Assembly (NCBI GenBank): GCA_018816865.1
Contig: JAHIUW010000038.1
Span: forward strand, 1 to 64,000
DNA length: 64,000 nucleotides
Direction: 5' to 3'
Source: Pseudomonadota bacterium
GTDB taxonomy: Bacteria; Desulfobacterota; Desulfovibrionia; Desulfovibrionales; Desulfovibrionaceae
The position numbers and the translations under genes were made by a program. Below, one piece after another: positions 16,091-26,810 of the stretch. Each line of letters opens with the position of its first letter. Position 1 is the first letter of the stretch. Under the pieces are notes generated by a model that was given only the letters and a program-made list of their open reading frames with translations, was not told where the DNA came from and did no database searches.

Positions 16091-17650
16091 TTATTTGGCG
16101 TATCCCACGGAGCGGCGTTCGCGGATGCAGGTCACGCGAATCTGTCCGGGGTAGGTCATGTTTTCTTCGATCTTCTTGGAGATGTCCTTGCACAGGATAT
16201 GGGTCTGGTCGTCGTCCACGCGGTCGGAATCCACCATGACCCTGATCTCTCGCCCGGCCTGGATGGCATAGGCCTTGGCCACGCCTTCGAAACTGGTGGC
16301 GATGCCCTCCAGCTCCTCCAGACGCTTGACGTAGTTCTCCAGCAGTTCCTTGCGAGCGCCGGGACGGGCGCCGGACAGGCTGTCCGCGGCCTGCACGAGC
16401 ACAGCCAGGATGGTGGTGGGCGCTTGGTCCTCGTGGTGGGCGGCGATGGCGTGGATCATGTCCTTGCCTTCGCCGTACTTCTTGGCCAGATCGGCACCGA
16501 TCAGGGCGTGGGGGCCTTCGACTTCGTGGTCCACGGCCTTGCCGATGTCGTGCAACAGGCCGGCTCTTTTGGCCTTCTTCTGGTCGAGGCCCAGTTCGGC
16601 GGCCATGATGCCGCACAGCGAAGAGACTTCCAGGGAGTGCTGCAGCACGTTTTGCGAGAAGCTGGTCCGGTACTGGAGTTGGCCCAGCAGGCGGATCAGG
16701 TCCGGATGGATGCCGTGCACGCCGGCGTCGAAGGTGGCCTGTTCGCCGATCTCCCTGAGCTTGACGTCCATCTCCTGCTCGACCTTCTTGACCACATCCT
16801 CGATGCGCGCGGGGTGGATGCGCCCGTCGCTGATCAGACGTTCCAGGGCCATTTTGGCAATCTGGCGTCTGAGCGGGGAGAATGCGGACAAAACGACGGT
16901 CTCGGGCGTGTCGTCGATGATCAGGTCAACGCCGGTGGCGGCTTCCAGGGCGCGGATGTTGCGGCCCTCGCGGCCGATGATGCGGCCCTTCATGTCCTCG
17001 CTGGGCAGGGTCACGGCGGCAACGGTGTTCTCGGCCACAAAATCGCCCGCGTAGCGCTGGACAGCCGAAGCCAGGATTTCCTTGGCCTTGCGGTCGGCGG
17101 TTTCCTTGGCTTCCATCTCGATTTGGCGGATCATCTTCGCGGCTTCGTGGCTGGTCTGGGATTCGATGTCCTTGAGCAGACGCTGTTTGGCCTCCTCGGC
17201 GGTGAGTCCCGAAATCTCTTCCAGCTTGTGGTTCTGCTCAGCGGTCATCTGATCCAGGAGCTCTTCCTTTTCAATGAGGCCGCGTTCGTGGCGGGAGAGG
17301 CGTTTTTCCAGGGCCACAAGTTCGGAATCCTTCTGGGTGACCTTGTCGGTCTTGATTTCCAGACGTTCCTCCTTCTCCTGGACCTTGACTTCACGTCTTT
17401 TGATATCTTGTTCGCGATCCTTGTATTCGGATTGGACTTCCTTTTTCAGATTCAGGATCTCATCCTGGGCCTGGACCATGTATTCCTTGCGTTCGGCCTG
17501 AGCCTCTTTCCGGGCTTCCTCAAGGATCTTATTGGCCAGGTCGGTCGCCCCGCCTACCTGTTTCGCAGAGATGTAGTTGTGCAGGACATATCCGCCTCCG
17601 GCACCTGCTGCGGCTCCCACCAGGGCGGTAATGATAAATTCCACGCTCAT
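16091..17650 (-). CDS. rny: Ribonuclease Y
   Basis: RNase Y (519 aa) is a membrane-anchored endoribonuclease that starts mRNA decay. The N-terminal anchor is [20 protein letters not shown] long coiled coil (about 30-200) with many Lys/Glu repeats follows, then a KH domain (around [14 protein letters not shown]) and an HD metal-binding domain ([13 protein letters not shown] and AIAAHHED). Length matches the family. The upstream region contains several hairpins and a probable 6S RNA. Confidence 0.96.
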   Translation of the reverse strand: MSVEFIITALVGAAAGAGGGYVLHNYISAKQVGGATDLANKILEEARKEAQAERKEYMVQAQDEILNLKKEVQSEYKDREQDIKRREVKVQEKEERLEIKTDKVTQKDSELVALEKRLSRHERGLIEKEELLDQMTAEQNHKLEEISGLTAEEAKQRLLKDIESQTSHEAAKMIRQIEMEAKETADRKAKEILASAVQRYAGDFVAENTVAAVTLPSEDMKGRIIGREGRNIRALEAATGVDLIIDDTPETVVLSAFSPLRRQIAKMALERLISDGRIHPARIEDVVKKVEQEMDVKLREIGEQATFDAGVHGIHPDLIRLLGQLQYRTSFSQNVLQHSLEVSSLCGIMAAELGLDQKKAKRAGLLHDIGKAVDHEVEGPHALIGADLAKKYGEGKDMIHAIAAHHEDQAPTTILAVLVQAADSLSGARPGARKELLENYVKRLEELEGIATSFEGVAKAYAIQAGREIRVMVDSDRVDDDQTHILCKDISKKIEENMTYPGQIRVTCIRERRSVGYAK

Positions 17651-17704
17651 GGCGCACTCCCTTATCGGCTACGGGCTGCCGCGCGCCCGATATGTTGGCG
17701 GCGT

Positions 17705-17820
17705 GCTCCTACGCCTGGAGCTCGCCTGCGGCGTTTCTTAAATAAGGAAGAGGTGGGGTACAGCAAGACTGCTGCCCGTATGATCCGGGCTGTTGGGACA
17801 CCGTTGGCTCTTGGCGGTGT
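17705..17820 (-). ncRNA. Structured 5' leader of rny (hairpin cluster)
   Basis: Four hairpins occur in a row: ACACCG/CGGTGT (17798-17820), CCCG/CGGG (17775-17789), CAGCA/TGCTG (17761-17774) and GCTCC/GGAGC (17705-17721). They occupy the leader just before rny. I do not recognise a known riboswitch. Self-control of an RNase through its leader is known for RNase E; for rny this is only inferred. Confidence 0.35.
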
Positions 17821-17899
17821 GGGCAATGCTGAAGCGGCGTTTGAAAAGTACTGAGGCTTTGATCGATATGCAGCTGGAAATGTAGAACTATATTAATCG

Positions 17900-18045
17900 A
17901 TCCCCGGGGAGCCGTGTCGCCCGGCTATCTTGAACCTTGCTTACGCAAGGTGGGTGCCGCTGTGCCTGCCGTCAGGCTCCCCGAACAAGCGGGTCTGCGC
18001 ACGGGCCGGCCTAGAAGCAGCTCCCAATTAATGAATGTTGGCTCA
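17900..18045 (-). ncRNA. ssrS: Probable 6S RNA
   Basis: 6S RNA binds sigma70 RNA polymerase. The gene is usually next to zapA, as here. On the minus strand the 3' part has CACCTTGCGTAAGCAAGG then TTCAAG, GCC, GGGCGACA and GGCTCCCC, which parallels the 3' half of E. coli 6S (CACCTTG, TTCAAG, GGCGGCA, CTCGG). GGGAGC near 18020-18025 can pair with GCTCCC near 17907-17912, and CCGGCCCG with GCCGGGC, as a closing stem. CCTTG/CAAGG gives the central-bubble hairpin. Ends are approximate, and the visible closed part (about 125 bases) is shorter than E. coli 6S. Confidence 0.5.
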
Positions 18046-18085
18046 ACGATTGCCTGACAATCACGAACGCCCCAGGGAGAATAAG

Positions 18086-18367
18086 TCAAACGCCAGTTTT
18101 CAACACTTCGGCCTGGTCGATCCTTGCATTGAGGGTTGTCAGCCTGTCCATCAGGTCGGCCAATTCCCCTTTGTTCTGCAAAAGATCGTCTGCAAGGCCA
18201 AGAGCCAGAAATGTCAGCAGTTTCTCCTTGCTTAACCGTCTTCCGTTTTGCGTCAATTCCTTGTAGCGGTCTTCCAGCAGCTCTTTGGCAGCCTGGACCC
18301 GCTCATGGTCGGCCTGAGCCTTGAAGGAGACCTCAAGATCCAGGACAGAGAGGGTGTAGCTAGGCAT
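18086..18367 (-). CDS. zapA: Cell division protein ZapA
   Basis: A 93-aa ZapA. The N-terminal domain SYTLSVLDLEVSFKAQADHERVQAAKELLEDRYKEL has the family pattern, followed by a C-terminal coiled coil (DDLLQNKGELADLMDRLTTLNARID). ZapA bundles FtsZ filaments at the division site. AGAGGGG precedes the ATG. It lies 14 bases after zapB and is followed by the probable 6S RNA, the same order seen in many proteobacteria. Confidence 0.85.
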   Translation of the reverse strand: MPSYTLSVLDLEVSFKAQADHERVQAAKELLEDRYKELTQNGRRLSKEKLLTFLALGLADDLLQNKGELADLMDRLTTLNARIDQAEVLKTGV

Positions 18368-18381
18368 GGGCCCCTCTCCGG

Positions 18382-18612
18382 CTAGATGGTCTCATCCTGC
18401 AGTCGCTGCAGGAGTCCGTCGATCCTGCCGCGGACCTCCTCTTTAGCGCTTTGCTCACGTTCAAGCTCTTCGCGAAGACGAGTGATCTCGGCCTTCAGGT
18501 CGGACTGTCCACGCACGCTTTCATCTTTCATGCGGCGATTATCGGCTTCCAGGGATCTGGTCCGCAGAAGCAGGGACTCGATTTTGGTTTCCAGTTGACT
18601 CAGAATATCCAT
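18382..18612 (-). CDS. zapB: ZapB-like coiled-coil division protein
   Basis: A 76-aa protein that is almost entirely coiled coil (LSQLETKIESLLLRTRSLEADNRRM... to ...RIDGLLQRLQDE), as in ZapB and its relatives, which layer on the FtsZ ring through ZapA. The neighbour zapA supports this call. Start taken as ATG 18612; a TTG two codons earlier stands closer to an AGGA ribosome site and may be the true start. Confidence 0.7.
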   Translation of the reverse strand: MDILSQLETKIESLLLRTRSLEADNRRMKDESVRGQSDLKAEITRLREELEREQSAKEEVRGRIDGLLQRLQDETI

Positions 18613-18653
18613 AACCAAAAATTATCCTGTTCGACCCATGAAATCAAGTGATG

Positions 18654-20042
18654 TTATTTCTTGATCCTGGGAAGGTTTTTTTGCTTGGAACGGGTGATCG
18701 CCAGGGTATTCGGCGCCACGTCCTTGGTGATCACGCTGCCCGCACCGATCAGCGCCCCGTCACCCACCGTCACCGGGGCCACCAGGGCGGTATTGCTGCC
18801 AATAAAGGCATTTTCACCGATAATCGTGCGGTGCTTGCGCACTCCGTCGTAGTTGCAGGTGATGGTCCCCGCACCGATGTTGGCACCGGCACCGATCTCG
18901 GCGTCGCCCAGATAGCTCAGGTGGCCGGCCTTGGCACCCTTGTGCAGGGTGGCCTTTTTCATCTCCACGAAGTTTCCGACCCGGGCCTCGTCCTCGACCA
19001 CGGCCAGGGGCCGCAAGCGAGCATAGGGGCCGATCTGGCAATCACGGGCCACACGGGCGCCCTCCAGATGCGAAAAGGGTTTGATGCTGCTGCCCTCGCC
19101 AATGCGTGAATCCTTGATCCAGACATGGGGGCCGATGACGGCGCCGCAGGCGACCTTGGTCTCGCCCAGGAGTTCGCAGGGGCCGGCCAGTTCGCATCCG
19201 GGCTGCAGTTCAACCCGGGGGCCGATGACGGCCTGGGAAGCCTGGCGAATGAGCACCCCACTGTCCAGGTGCCGGTTCACGATGCCCTGGCGCAAGAGGT
19301 CCTCTGCGGCCACCAGTTCGGCGGGGCTGTTGACCCCGAGCAGCGACAGGTCGCGGCCGGAGCGCAGGGCGAGGACCTTGAGCCCGTGTGCGATGCCCAG
19401 GGAGACCAGATCGGTGATATACAGTTCGCCACTGGCGTTGTCGTTGGACAATTGGCCCAGCAGAGGGCCTATGGTTGTCGGCCGCAGTGCATAGATGCCC
19501 GCATTGATCTCGCCCTTTTCAGGGCCATGCAGGGCCGGGTTAAAATCCTTTGCTTCCACGATGGCCCTGACGGAATCGTCGCTGTGGCGCACCACGCGTC
19601 CGAAGGCCCCCGCATGGTCCAGGGTCACGGTCAGGAACGCCAGGTCGGCCTGCTGCGCCCGGAACTCGGCGATCAGCCCGGCCAGCCGGGCGGGTGACAC
19701 CAGAGGGGTGTCCCCGTTGACCACGAGAATGGTTTCCGGAGCGTCGGCCATCAGGCGCTCCCAGGCGGTCTGCAGGGCGTGGCCCGTGCCGAGCTGTCGC
19801 TCTTGAAGGATGAAGCCGGCGTTGCGTTCGGGGAATGCGGCGCGCAGCTGGTCGGCACCATGACCGACCACGGTCAGCAGGGCCTCGGGTTTGATGGCAT
19901 CCAGGGCCGTGTAGACATAGTCGAGCATGGGTTCGGCCAGCAGGGTGTGTAGCACCTTGGGCCGCTCGGAGCGCATGCGCGTCCCCTTGCCCGCTGCCAG
20001 GACCAGGGCGGCGACACCCTGTCCATCGAATGCTGTGGTCAT
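18654..20042 (-). CDS. glmU: Bifunctional UDP-GlcNAc pyrophosphorylase / GlcN-1-P acetyltransferase
   Basis: GlmU (462 aa, usual about 456) makes UDP-N-acetylglucosamine. The N-terminal uridylyltransferase has LVLAAGKGTRMRSERPKVLH and NGDTPL. The C-terminal left-handed beta helix of hexapeptide repeats carries VEMKKATLHKGAKAGHLSYLGDAEIG and NIGAGTITCNYDG, typical of the acetyltransferase site. The ATG at 20042 is used because the extra upstream frame has no family content. It lies between the ATP synthase operon and zapB. Confidence 0.95.
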   Translation of the reverse strand: MTTAFDGQGVAALVLAAGKGTRMRSERPKVLHTLLAEPMLDYVYTALDAIKPEALLTVVGHGADQLRAAFPERNAGFILQERQLGTGHALQTAWERLMADAPETILVVNGDTPLVSPARLAGLIAEFRAQQADLAFLTVTLDHAGAFGRVVRHSDDSVRAIVEAKDFNPALHGPEKGEINAGIYALRPTTIGPLLGQLSNDNASGELYITDLVSLGIAHGLKVLALRSGRDLSLLGVNSPAELVAAEDLLRQGIVNRHLDSGVLIRQASQAVIGPRVELQPGCELAGPCELLGETKVACGAVIGPHVWIKDSRIGEGSSIKPFSHLEGARVARDCQIGPYARLRPLAVVEDEARVGNFVEMKKATLHKGAKAGHLSYLGDAEIGAGANIGAGTITCNYDGVRKHRTIIGENAFIGSNTALVAPVTVGDGALIGAGSVITKDVAPNTLAITRSKQKNLPRIKK

Positions 20043-20168
20043 CGGATCTACTCGCAGCTTGGGTTGGCCGGGGCAGGGCGGATCGGCTCTGCACACGGCA
20101 TGGACTCCACGGGAACTACCCCGGTGCGCGGCCACTTGTCCAGTGGCAAGCTTGCCTTCAAGGTCAAC

Positions 20169-20202
20169 CAAAAAGAGGCGGGCCGCGTGAGCGACCCGCC
20201 TC
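20169..20202 (-). terminator. Rho-independent terminator after atpC
   Basis: GAGGCGGG (20175-20182) pairs with CCCGCCTC (20195-20202), with an inner CGC/GCG, and five T follow on the minus strand. It ends the long run that begins at atpF'. Confidence 0.9.
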
Positions 20203-20230
20203 TCAAGGGGCAGTAGCGATAGCCTGCGGC

Positions 20231-20656
20231 TTAGTTGCTGCAGGTGCCGGCCGCCTGGGCGCGGTCACGGCAGGAGATGCGTGCCAGGGAGCGGGCCAGG
20301 GCGGCCTGCACACGGGCACTTTGGATGTTTTCCTGTTGCTGAGCCAGGCGCTGCTCGGCACGTTCGCGGGCCTTGCGGGCGCGCTCGGTGTCGATCTCGA
20401 CAGCCTTCTCGGCAATTTCAGCCATGATGGTCACCTTGTTATGGGAGACCTCGGCGAATCCACCAGCGACAAAGACGTAGAACGTCTTTCCGCCGTCCTT
20501 ATAGTACAGATTCCCGACCTGCAAGGCCGTCAGATACGGGATATGGTTGGGCAGAATACCGAATTCGCCCTCATATCCCGGTGCTCCGACGTACTCCACC
20601 TCTTCGCTCAGGACGAGGCGGTCGGGAGTGACGATCTCAAGTTGCAGCGTAGCCAT
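20231..20656 (-). CDS. atpC: ATP synthase F1 subunit epsilon
   Basis: Epsilon (141 aa) has the N-terminal beta-sandwich ([42 protein letters not shown]) and the C-terminal helical hairpin rich in Ala, Arg and Gln. The helix region can inhibit ATP hydrolysis. Last gene of the operon, 16 bases after atpD and just before a strong terminator. Confidence 0.95.
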   Translation of the reverse strand: MATLQLEIVTPDRLVLSEEVEYVGAPGYEGEFGILPNHIPYLTALQVGNLYYKDGGKTFYVFVAGGFAEVSHNKVTIMAEIAEKAVEIDTERARKARERAEQRLAQQQENIQSARVQAALARSLARISCRDRAQAAGTCSN

Positions 20657-20672
20657 TTGGGCCTCCTAGGGC

Positions 20673-22091
<1,419 letters not shown>

Positions 22092-22102
22092 CTACCCCTT
22101 AA

Positions 22103-22984
22103 TTATCCTTTCAGCGCTTCAGCGCCGCCGACAATGTCCATGAGTTCGCCGGTGATGGCGGCCTGACGGGTCTTATTGTAGAGCAGCGTCAGGGAGTCAA
22201 CCATATCGTCACAAGCCCGGGTCGCGTTGTCCATGGCTGTCATCCGGGCCGCGTGCTCGGACGCGGAGGTGGAGAGCAGGCCACGATACACCTGGACCTT
22301 GATGAAACGGGGAAGGAGCTCTGCGAGCAGGCCCTTCACGTCAGGCTCATAGATGTATTCAGCATTGCCGGCAGTCTCGGCGACGACTTCGGTGGAAGCG
22401 TCGGCGGACATGGGCAGCAGGGCCAAGGACACCGCAGTCTGCCTGGCGACACTGACGAAGTCACCGTAGATCAGGGTCACTTCGTCAAGTTCGCCGGCGA
22501 GGTAGGCGCTGATGACTTCCAAACCGACCTCGTTGGCCAGTGTGAAGTCGAAGGCACCCATGGAATCAGTCTTGCTCATGACGATTTCCATGTCCGTCTT
22601 CTTGAAGACGGCGTTGCCCTTCTTGCCGATGCAGTAGAACTTGACGGTTTTGCCCTGGGCCATCTTTTCATTGGCCACGATGTGAGCGCGCTTGATCAGG
22701 TTTGAGTTGAAGCTGCCGCACAGGCCTCGGTCGGAAGTGACCAGGACGATGGCGGAAGTCTTGATCTCTTCGCGGACAGCAAGCAGGGGATGGGAATCCC
22801 CGTCGGCGCGTCCGGCAAGATCACCCAGCAGTTCATAAAACTTGTCAGCGTAGGGTGTGAATCGTTCGATTCGACCCTGAGCGTTGCGAAGTTTCGCCGA
22901 GGCCACCATATTCATGGCCTTGGTGATCTGCTTGGTCTTCTTGACGCCTTGTATTTTCAGTTCAACGTCCTTCAGCGAAGGCAT
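22103..22984 (-). CDS. atpG: ATP synthase F1 subunit gamma
   Basis: The central rotor shaft (293 aa). N- and C-terminal long helices are seen (MPSLKDVELKIQGVKKTKQITKAMNMVASAKLR and ASEHAARMTAMDNATRACDDMVDSLTLLYNKTRQAAITGELMDIVGGAEAL). The C-terminal motif is invariant in the family. 17 bases from atpD and 22 from atpA. Confidence 0.97.
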   Translation of the reverse strand: MPSLKDVELKIQGVKKTKQITKAMNMVASAKLRNAQGRIERFTPYADKFYELLGDLAGRADGDSHPLLAVREEIKTSAIVLVTSDRGLCGSFNSNLIKRAHIVANEKMAQGKTVKFYCIGKKGNAVFKKTDMEIVMSKTDSMGAFDFTLANEVGLEVISAYLAGELDEVTLIYGDFVSVARQTAVSLALLPMSADASTEVVAETAGNAEYIYEPDVKGLLAELLPRFIKVQVYRGLLSTSASEHAARMTAMDNATRACDDMVDSLTLLYNKTRQAAITGELMDIVGGAEALKG

Positions 22985-23006
22985 TGCGTTTCCTCCCTCG
23001 CGTTAT

Positions 23007-24515
<1,509 letters not shown>

Positions 24516-24518
24516 CGG

Positions 24519-25070
24519 CTACTCACCCCTTTTGATCTGTTCTTTCATCGCGTTCAGCTGCGCCTTGAGACTTGCGTCCAAGATCTTGTCCCCAACCTTC
24601 AGAACGACGCCGCCCAGGATGCCGGCATCAGAGGAGAAATCAAGAATCAGCTCTTTGCCGAGCTGATCAGCAAGCTGCTTCTTCACTTCAATTTGCTTGG
24701 CGTCTTCCAGCTCGATGGCGGTGACCAGTTCACCGCGGATGATGCCCTTGGCCTCATCCAGCAACACGCCAAAATGTGCCTCGATTTCCAGCAGACAGGA
24801 CAGACGGTCCTTTTCGGCCAGAAGGAAGCAAAAGTTCTTCACGGTCTTGGTGGGATTCGCTTTGGAGAGAAGCTTCTCCACGATGGCCTTTTTTTCCTCA
24901 CGGGTGAAGATGGGATTGCGGAACATCCTGAGAAGTTCCGGCGAGTCCATCAGCACCGCGGCGAGGCCGGCCAAATCCTTGCCGTACGCCTCCATTTCGG
25001 CGTCACCCTGGCTCTTCGCTATGGAGAAGAGCGCGCGGGCATACCTGCGTGCAACGATGTCAGCCCTCAA
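24519..25070 (-). CDS. atpH: ATP synthase F1 subunit delta
   Basis: The peripheral-stalk connector between F1 and b (183 aa). The N-terminal helical bundle begins VARRYARALFSIAKS, and the C-terminal domain has SSDAGILGGVVLKVGDKILDASLKAQL, the family signature. It overlaps the end of atpF by 4 bases. Confidence 0.96.
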   Translation of the reverse strand: MRADIVARRYARALFSIAKSQGDAEMEAYGKDLAGLAAVLMDSPELLRMFRNPIFTREEKKAIVEKLLSKANPTKTVKNFCFLLAEKDRLSCLLEIEAHFGVLLDEAKGIIRGELVTAIELEDAKQIEVKKQLADQLGKELILDFSSDAGILGGVVLKVGDKILDASLKAQLNAMKEQIKRGE

Positions 25071-25630
25071 TTGAGCACCACCTTTGTTAAGTAGTCGTTG
25101 ATCAGCTTATTGTGCTCGTCGGCAGTCAGCTTGCCGAGCAGGGCCTTTTCAGCTGCATCGATGACCAACTCGGCGACTTCGGCGCGGATTCCCTTCAGAG
25201 CGGCGGCGCGCTCGCTGGCAGCGGTCATCTTGGCCTGTTCCATGATCTTTTCGGCAGAGATCTGGGCGTTCTCGATGATGGACGCTTTGAGGGTCTCGCC
25301 CTGCTTGGTGAACTCGGCAAGGATCTGAGCGCGTTCGGCCTCGATGTTGGTGATGCCCTTTTCGACATCGGCCAACTTGGCTGCTGCGTTCTTCTTGCGG
25401 TCCTCAAGTTCTGTGAGCTGGGTCTCGATGTTTTTGCGGCGGCCGCCAAACGTGTTGGCGATGGTCTTGCCACCGAATTTCCAGATGAGCGCGATGAAGA
25501 TGATGAAGTTGATCACTCGAAAGATCGTCGTCATCATCGATTCGTGCAGCACCCCTTCCGAGGCGGACGCCACGGTCGCGGCGGCAAGCACAAATAGCAT
25601 CGCGGGTAAAAGTCGTTTCAAGACTGTCAA
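25067..25630 (-). CDS. atpF: ATP synthase F0 subunit b
   Basis: Peripheral stalk subunit of 187 aa. It opens with a signal-like segment (LKRLLPAMLFVLAAATVASA), then the membrane helix (FRVINFIIFIALIWKF) and a long charged helix. I place the start at the TTG at 25630 because AGGAGG stands eight bases upstream; the TTG at 25651 overlaps that ribosome site. A non-ATG start on a core subunit is unusual. A hairpin separates it from atpF', and it overlaps atpH by 4 bases. Confidence 0.88.
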   Translation of the reverse strand: MTVLKRLLPAMLFVLAAATVASASEGVLHESMMTTIFRVINFIIFIALIWKFGGKTIANTFGGRRKNIETQLTELEDRKKNAAAKLADVEKGITNIEAERAQILAEFTKQGETLKASIIENAQISAEKIMEQAKMTAASERAAALKGIRAEVAELVIDAAEKALLGKLTADEHNKLINDYLTKVVLN

Positions 25631-25675
25631 CGCGAAACCCTCCTTGTCCAACCGGTTCAGTTCTCTAAATATAGC

Positions 25676-25707
25676 AAGGCGAAATCGGGGGAACCGGATT
25701 TCGCCTT
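25676..25707 (-). other. Intercistronic hairpin between atpF' and atpF
   Basis: AAGGCGAAATC and GATTTCGCCTT form a perfect 11-bp stem with a 10-base loop. It is followed by TGCTATATTTAG on the minus strand, not a T run. It may slow transcription or mark a processing site so that b' and b are made at different levels (inferred). Confidence 0.5.
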
Positions 25708-25719
25708 GGACTCGATACG

Positions 25720-26136
25720 TTAGCCAAGCACCTTGGTGGTGACTTTGCCCGCCAGGGCATCGACTTGACCCTTGAGGGCGTCCATGGCGGAGCTGACTTG
25801 ACCGGCCACGGTCTCGCGCTCGGCCTTGACGGTCACGGCGGCCTGTTCGCCGGCGGCGGTCAGGATGCCCTTTTCCTGGGTGAGGCCCTCTTCCTTGAGA
25901 CCATTGCGCTTCGAGGTCCCGGCCACGCGGGTCTCGTCAAGCTGCTTGTGGTATTTCTTCAGCTTGTCTTCAGCGGTGTTCGTGAAGCTCTCCGCATCAT
26001 CGACCATCGAGGACATGGCGCTGTTGCGCTTGCTGATGATGTCACGAATGGGACGGATTAGGAGAAAGTTCAAAACGACCAGTGTGATGATGAAGTTCAA
26101 GAACTGGATAAAGAACGTGCTGTCAAGATCGATCAT
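25720..26136 (-). CDS. atpF': ATP synthase F0 subunit b'
   Basis: A second b-type stalk subunit (138 aa) with an N-terminal membrane helix (FFIQFLNFIITLVVLNFLLIRPI) and a coiled-coil tail. It lacks the signal-like start of the downstream b subunit. The b/b' pair is known in several anaerobes and phototrophs. It is the first gene of the F1 operon; GAGAGGG precedes the ATG. Confidence 0.9.
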   Translation of the reverse strand: MIDLDSTFFIQFLNFIITLVVLNFLLIRPIRDIISKRNSAMSSMVDDAESFTNTAEDKLKKYHKQLDETRVAGTSKRNGLKEEGLTQEKGILTAAGEQAAVTVKAERETVAGQVSSAMDALKGQVDALAGKVTTKVLG

Positions 26137-26152
26137 CTCGCCCTCTCGGAGG

Positions 26153-26170
26153 TTGTGAATTATTGAGCAA
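26153..26170. promoter_or_regulatory. Possible Rex half-site before atpF'
   Basis: TTGTGAA-TTAT-TGAGCAA has one perfect Rex half and a 4-of-7 second half. It falls just downstream of the predicted transcription start and 17 bases upstream of the atpF' ATG. Confidence 0.3.
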
Positions 26171-26180
26171 AGTCACACGG

Positions 26181-26209
26181 GCTTTAGCGGATTTAGCCCA
26201 CCCTGTCAA
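26181..26209 (-). promoter_or_regulatory. Promoter for the atpF'-atpC operon
   Basis: TTGACA (26204-26209) with a 17-base spacer to TAAAGC (26181-26186) on the minus strand, leaving a leader of about 40 bases. Confidence 0.5.
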
Positions 26210-26277
26210 AGGGTTTTTCCCTGGTGGACGTGTGTCCCCTGCCTTGTGCAACAAAGCTAAATGAAAGGAAAAACCCT
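26210..26277 (-). terminator. Inverted repeat after the bactofilin gene
   Basis: AGGGTTTTTCC (26210-26220) pairs perfectly with GGAAAAACCCT (26267-26277) across 46 bases. The distal arm overlaps the bactofilin stop codon. It could partly end mre-region transcription before the atpF' promoter; the loop is long, so confidence is modest. Confidence 0.4.
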
Positions 26278-26731
26278 ATTTCCCGATGGTGGTTATACCC
26301 GCGGAAGCCTCGACCTTGTTCTTTGTTGAACTATCCAAGGCAGAGGGGGCGCGCAGGCCTGCGGAAGTGCCGGCAGGGGCCTGTTCGCCGGGCTTGGCGG
26401 TGCTCTTGGTGCCCATGGTGATCTGCCCTTCCAGGACCGCGCCTTCCTCGATGACCAGGGAAGGAGTGCTCAGGCTGCCGACGATGTGCGCAGTCTTGTG
26501 CAGGACGATCTTTTCCTTGGCCCGGACCTCGCCGTTCAGCTTGCCGCTGATGATCAGCTGGCCGACGTTGATGGTGCCCTCCACGTTGGCTTCCTTGCCC
26601 ACCACGAGCGTGCCCTTGGATGTTACTTCACCCTTGAAATTGCCGTCGATGCGCACCGAGCCCTGGAATTCGAGCTTGCCTTGGTAGGTGGTCCCGGTAC
26701 CGAGGAATGCGTTTATCTCATCACGTGCCAT
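26276..26731 (-). CDS. Bactofilin
   Basis: A 151-aa polymer-forming cytoskeletal protein. The central beta-helix domain (about residues 12-105) has the six-residue repeats seen in GKLEFQGSVRIDGNFKGEVTSKGTLVVGKEANVEGTINVGQLIISGKLNGEVRAKEKIVLHKTA. A proline/serine-rich tail follows. ATG 26731 has AAGGAG at proper distance; a GTG at 26740 is too close to it. It follows rodA, so a role with the elongation machinery is plausible. Confidence 0.9.
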   Translation of the reverse strand: MARDEINAFLGTGTTYQGKLEFQGSVRIDGNFKGEVTSKGTLVVGKEANVEGTINVGQLIISGKLNGEVRAKEKIVLHKTAHIVGSLSTPSLVIEEGAVLEGQITMGTKSTAKPGEQAPAGTSAGLRAPSALDSSTKNKVEASAGITTIGK

Positions 26732-26810
26732 TTGATTCACTCCTTAGCTGTTCGATGGGGGCACCGTGCCCCCTGGGCTCGCGGGGGCCTGGGGTTTGGG
26801 TTTCGGCGGG

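Noticed and set aside
15998-17854. 618-codon plus-strand frame opposite rny
   Set aside because: It is the antisense shadow of rny, a clear full-length family member; GC-rich codons keep the opposite strand open. The same holds for long frames opposite mrdA, tyrS, purL, cydA and hemL.
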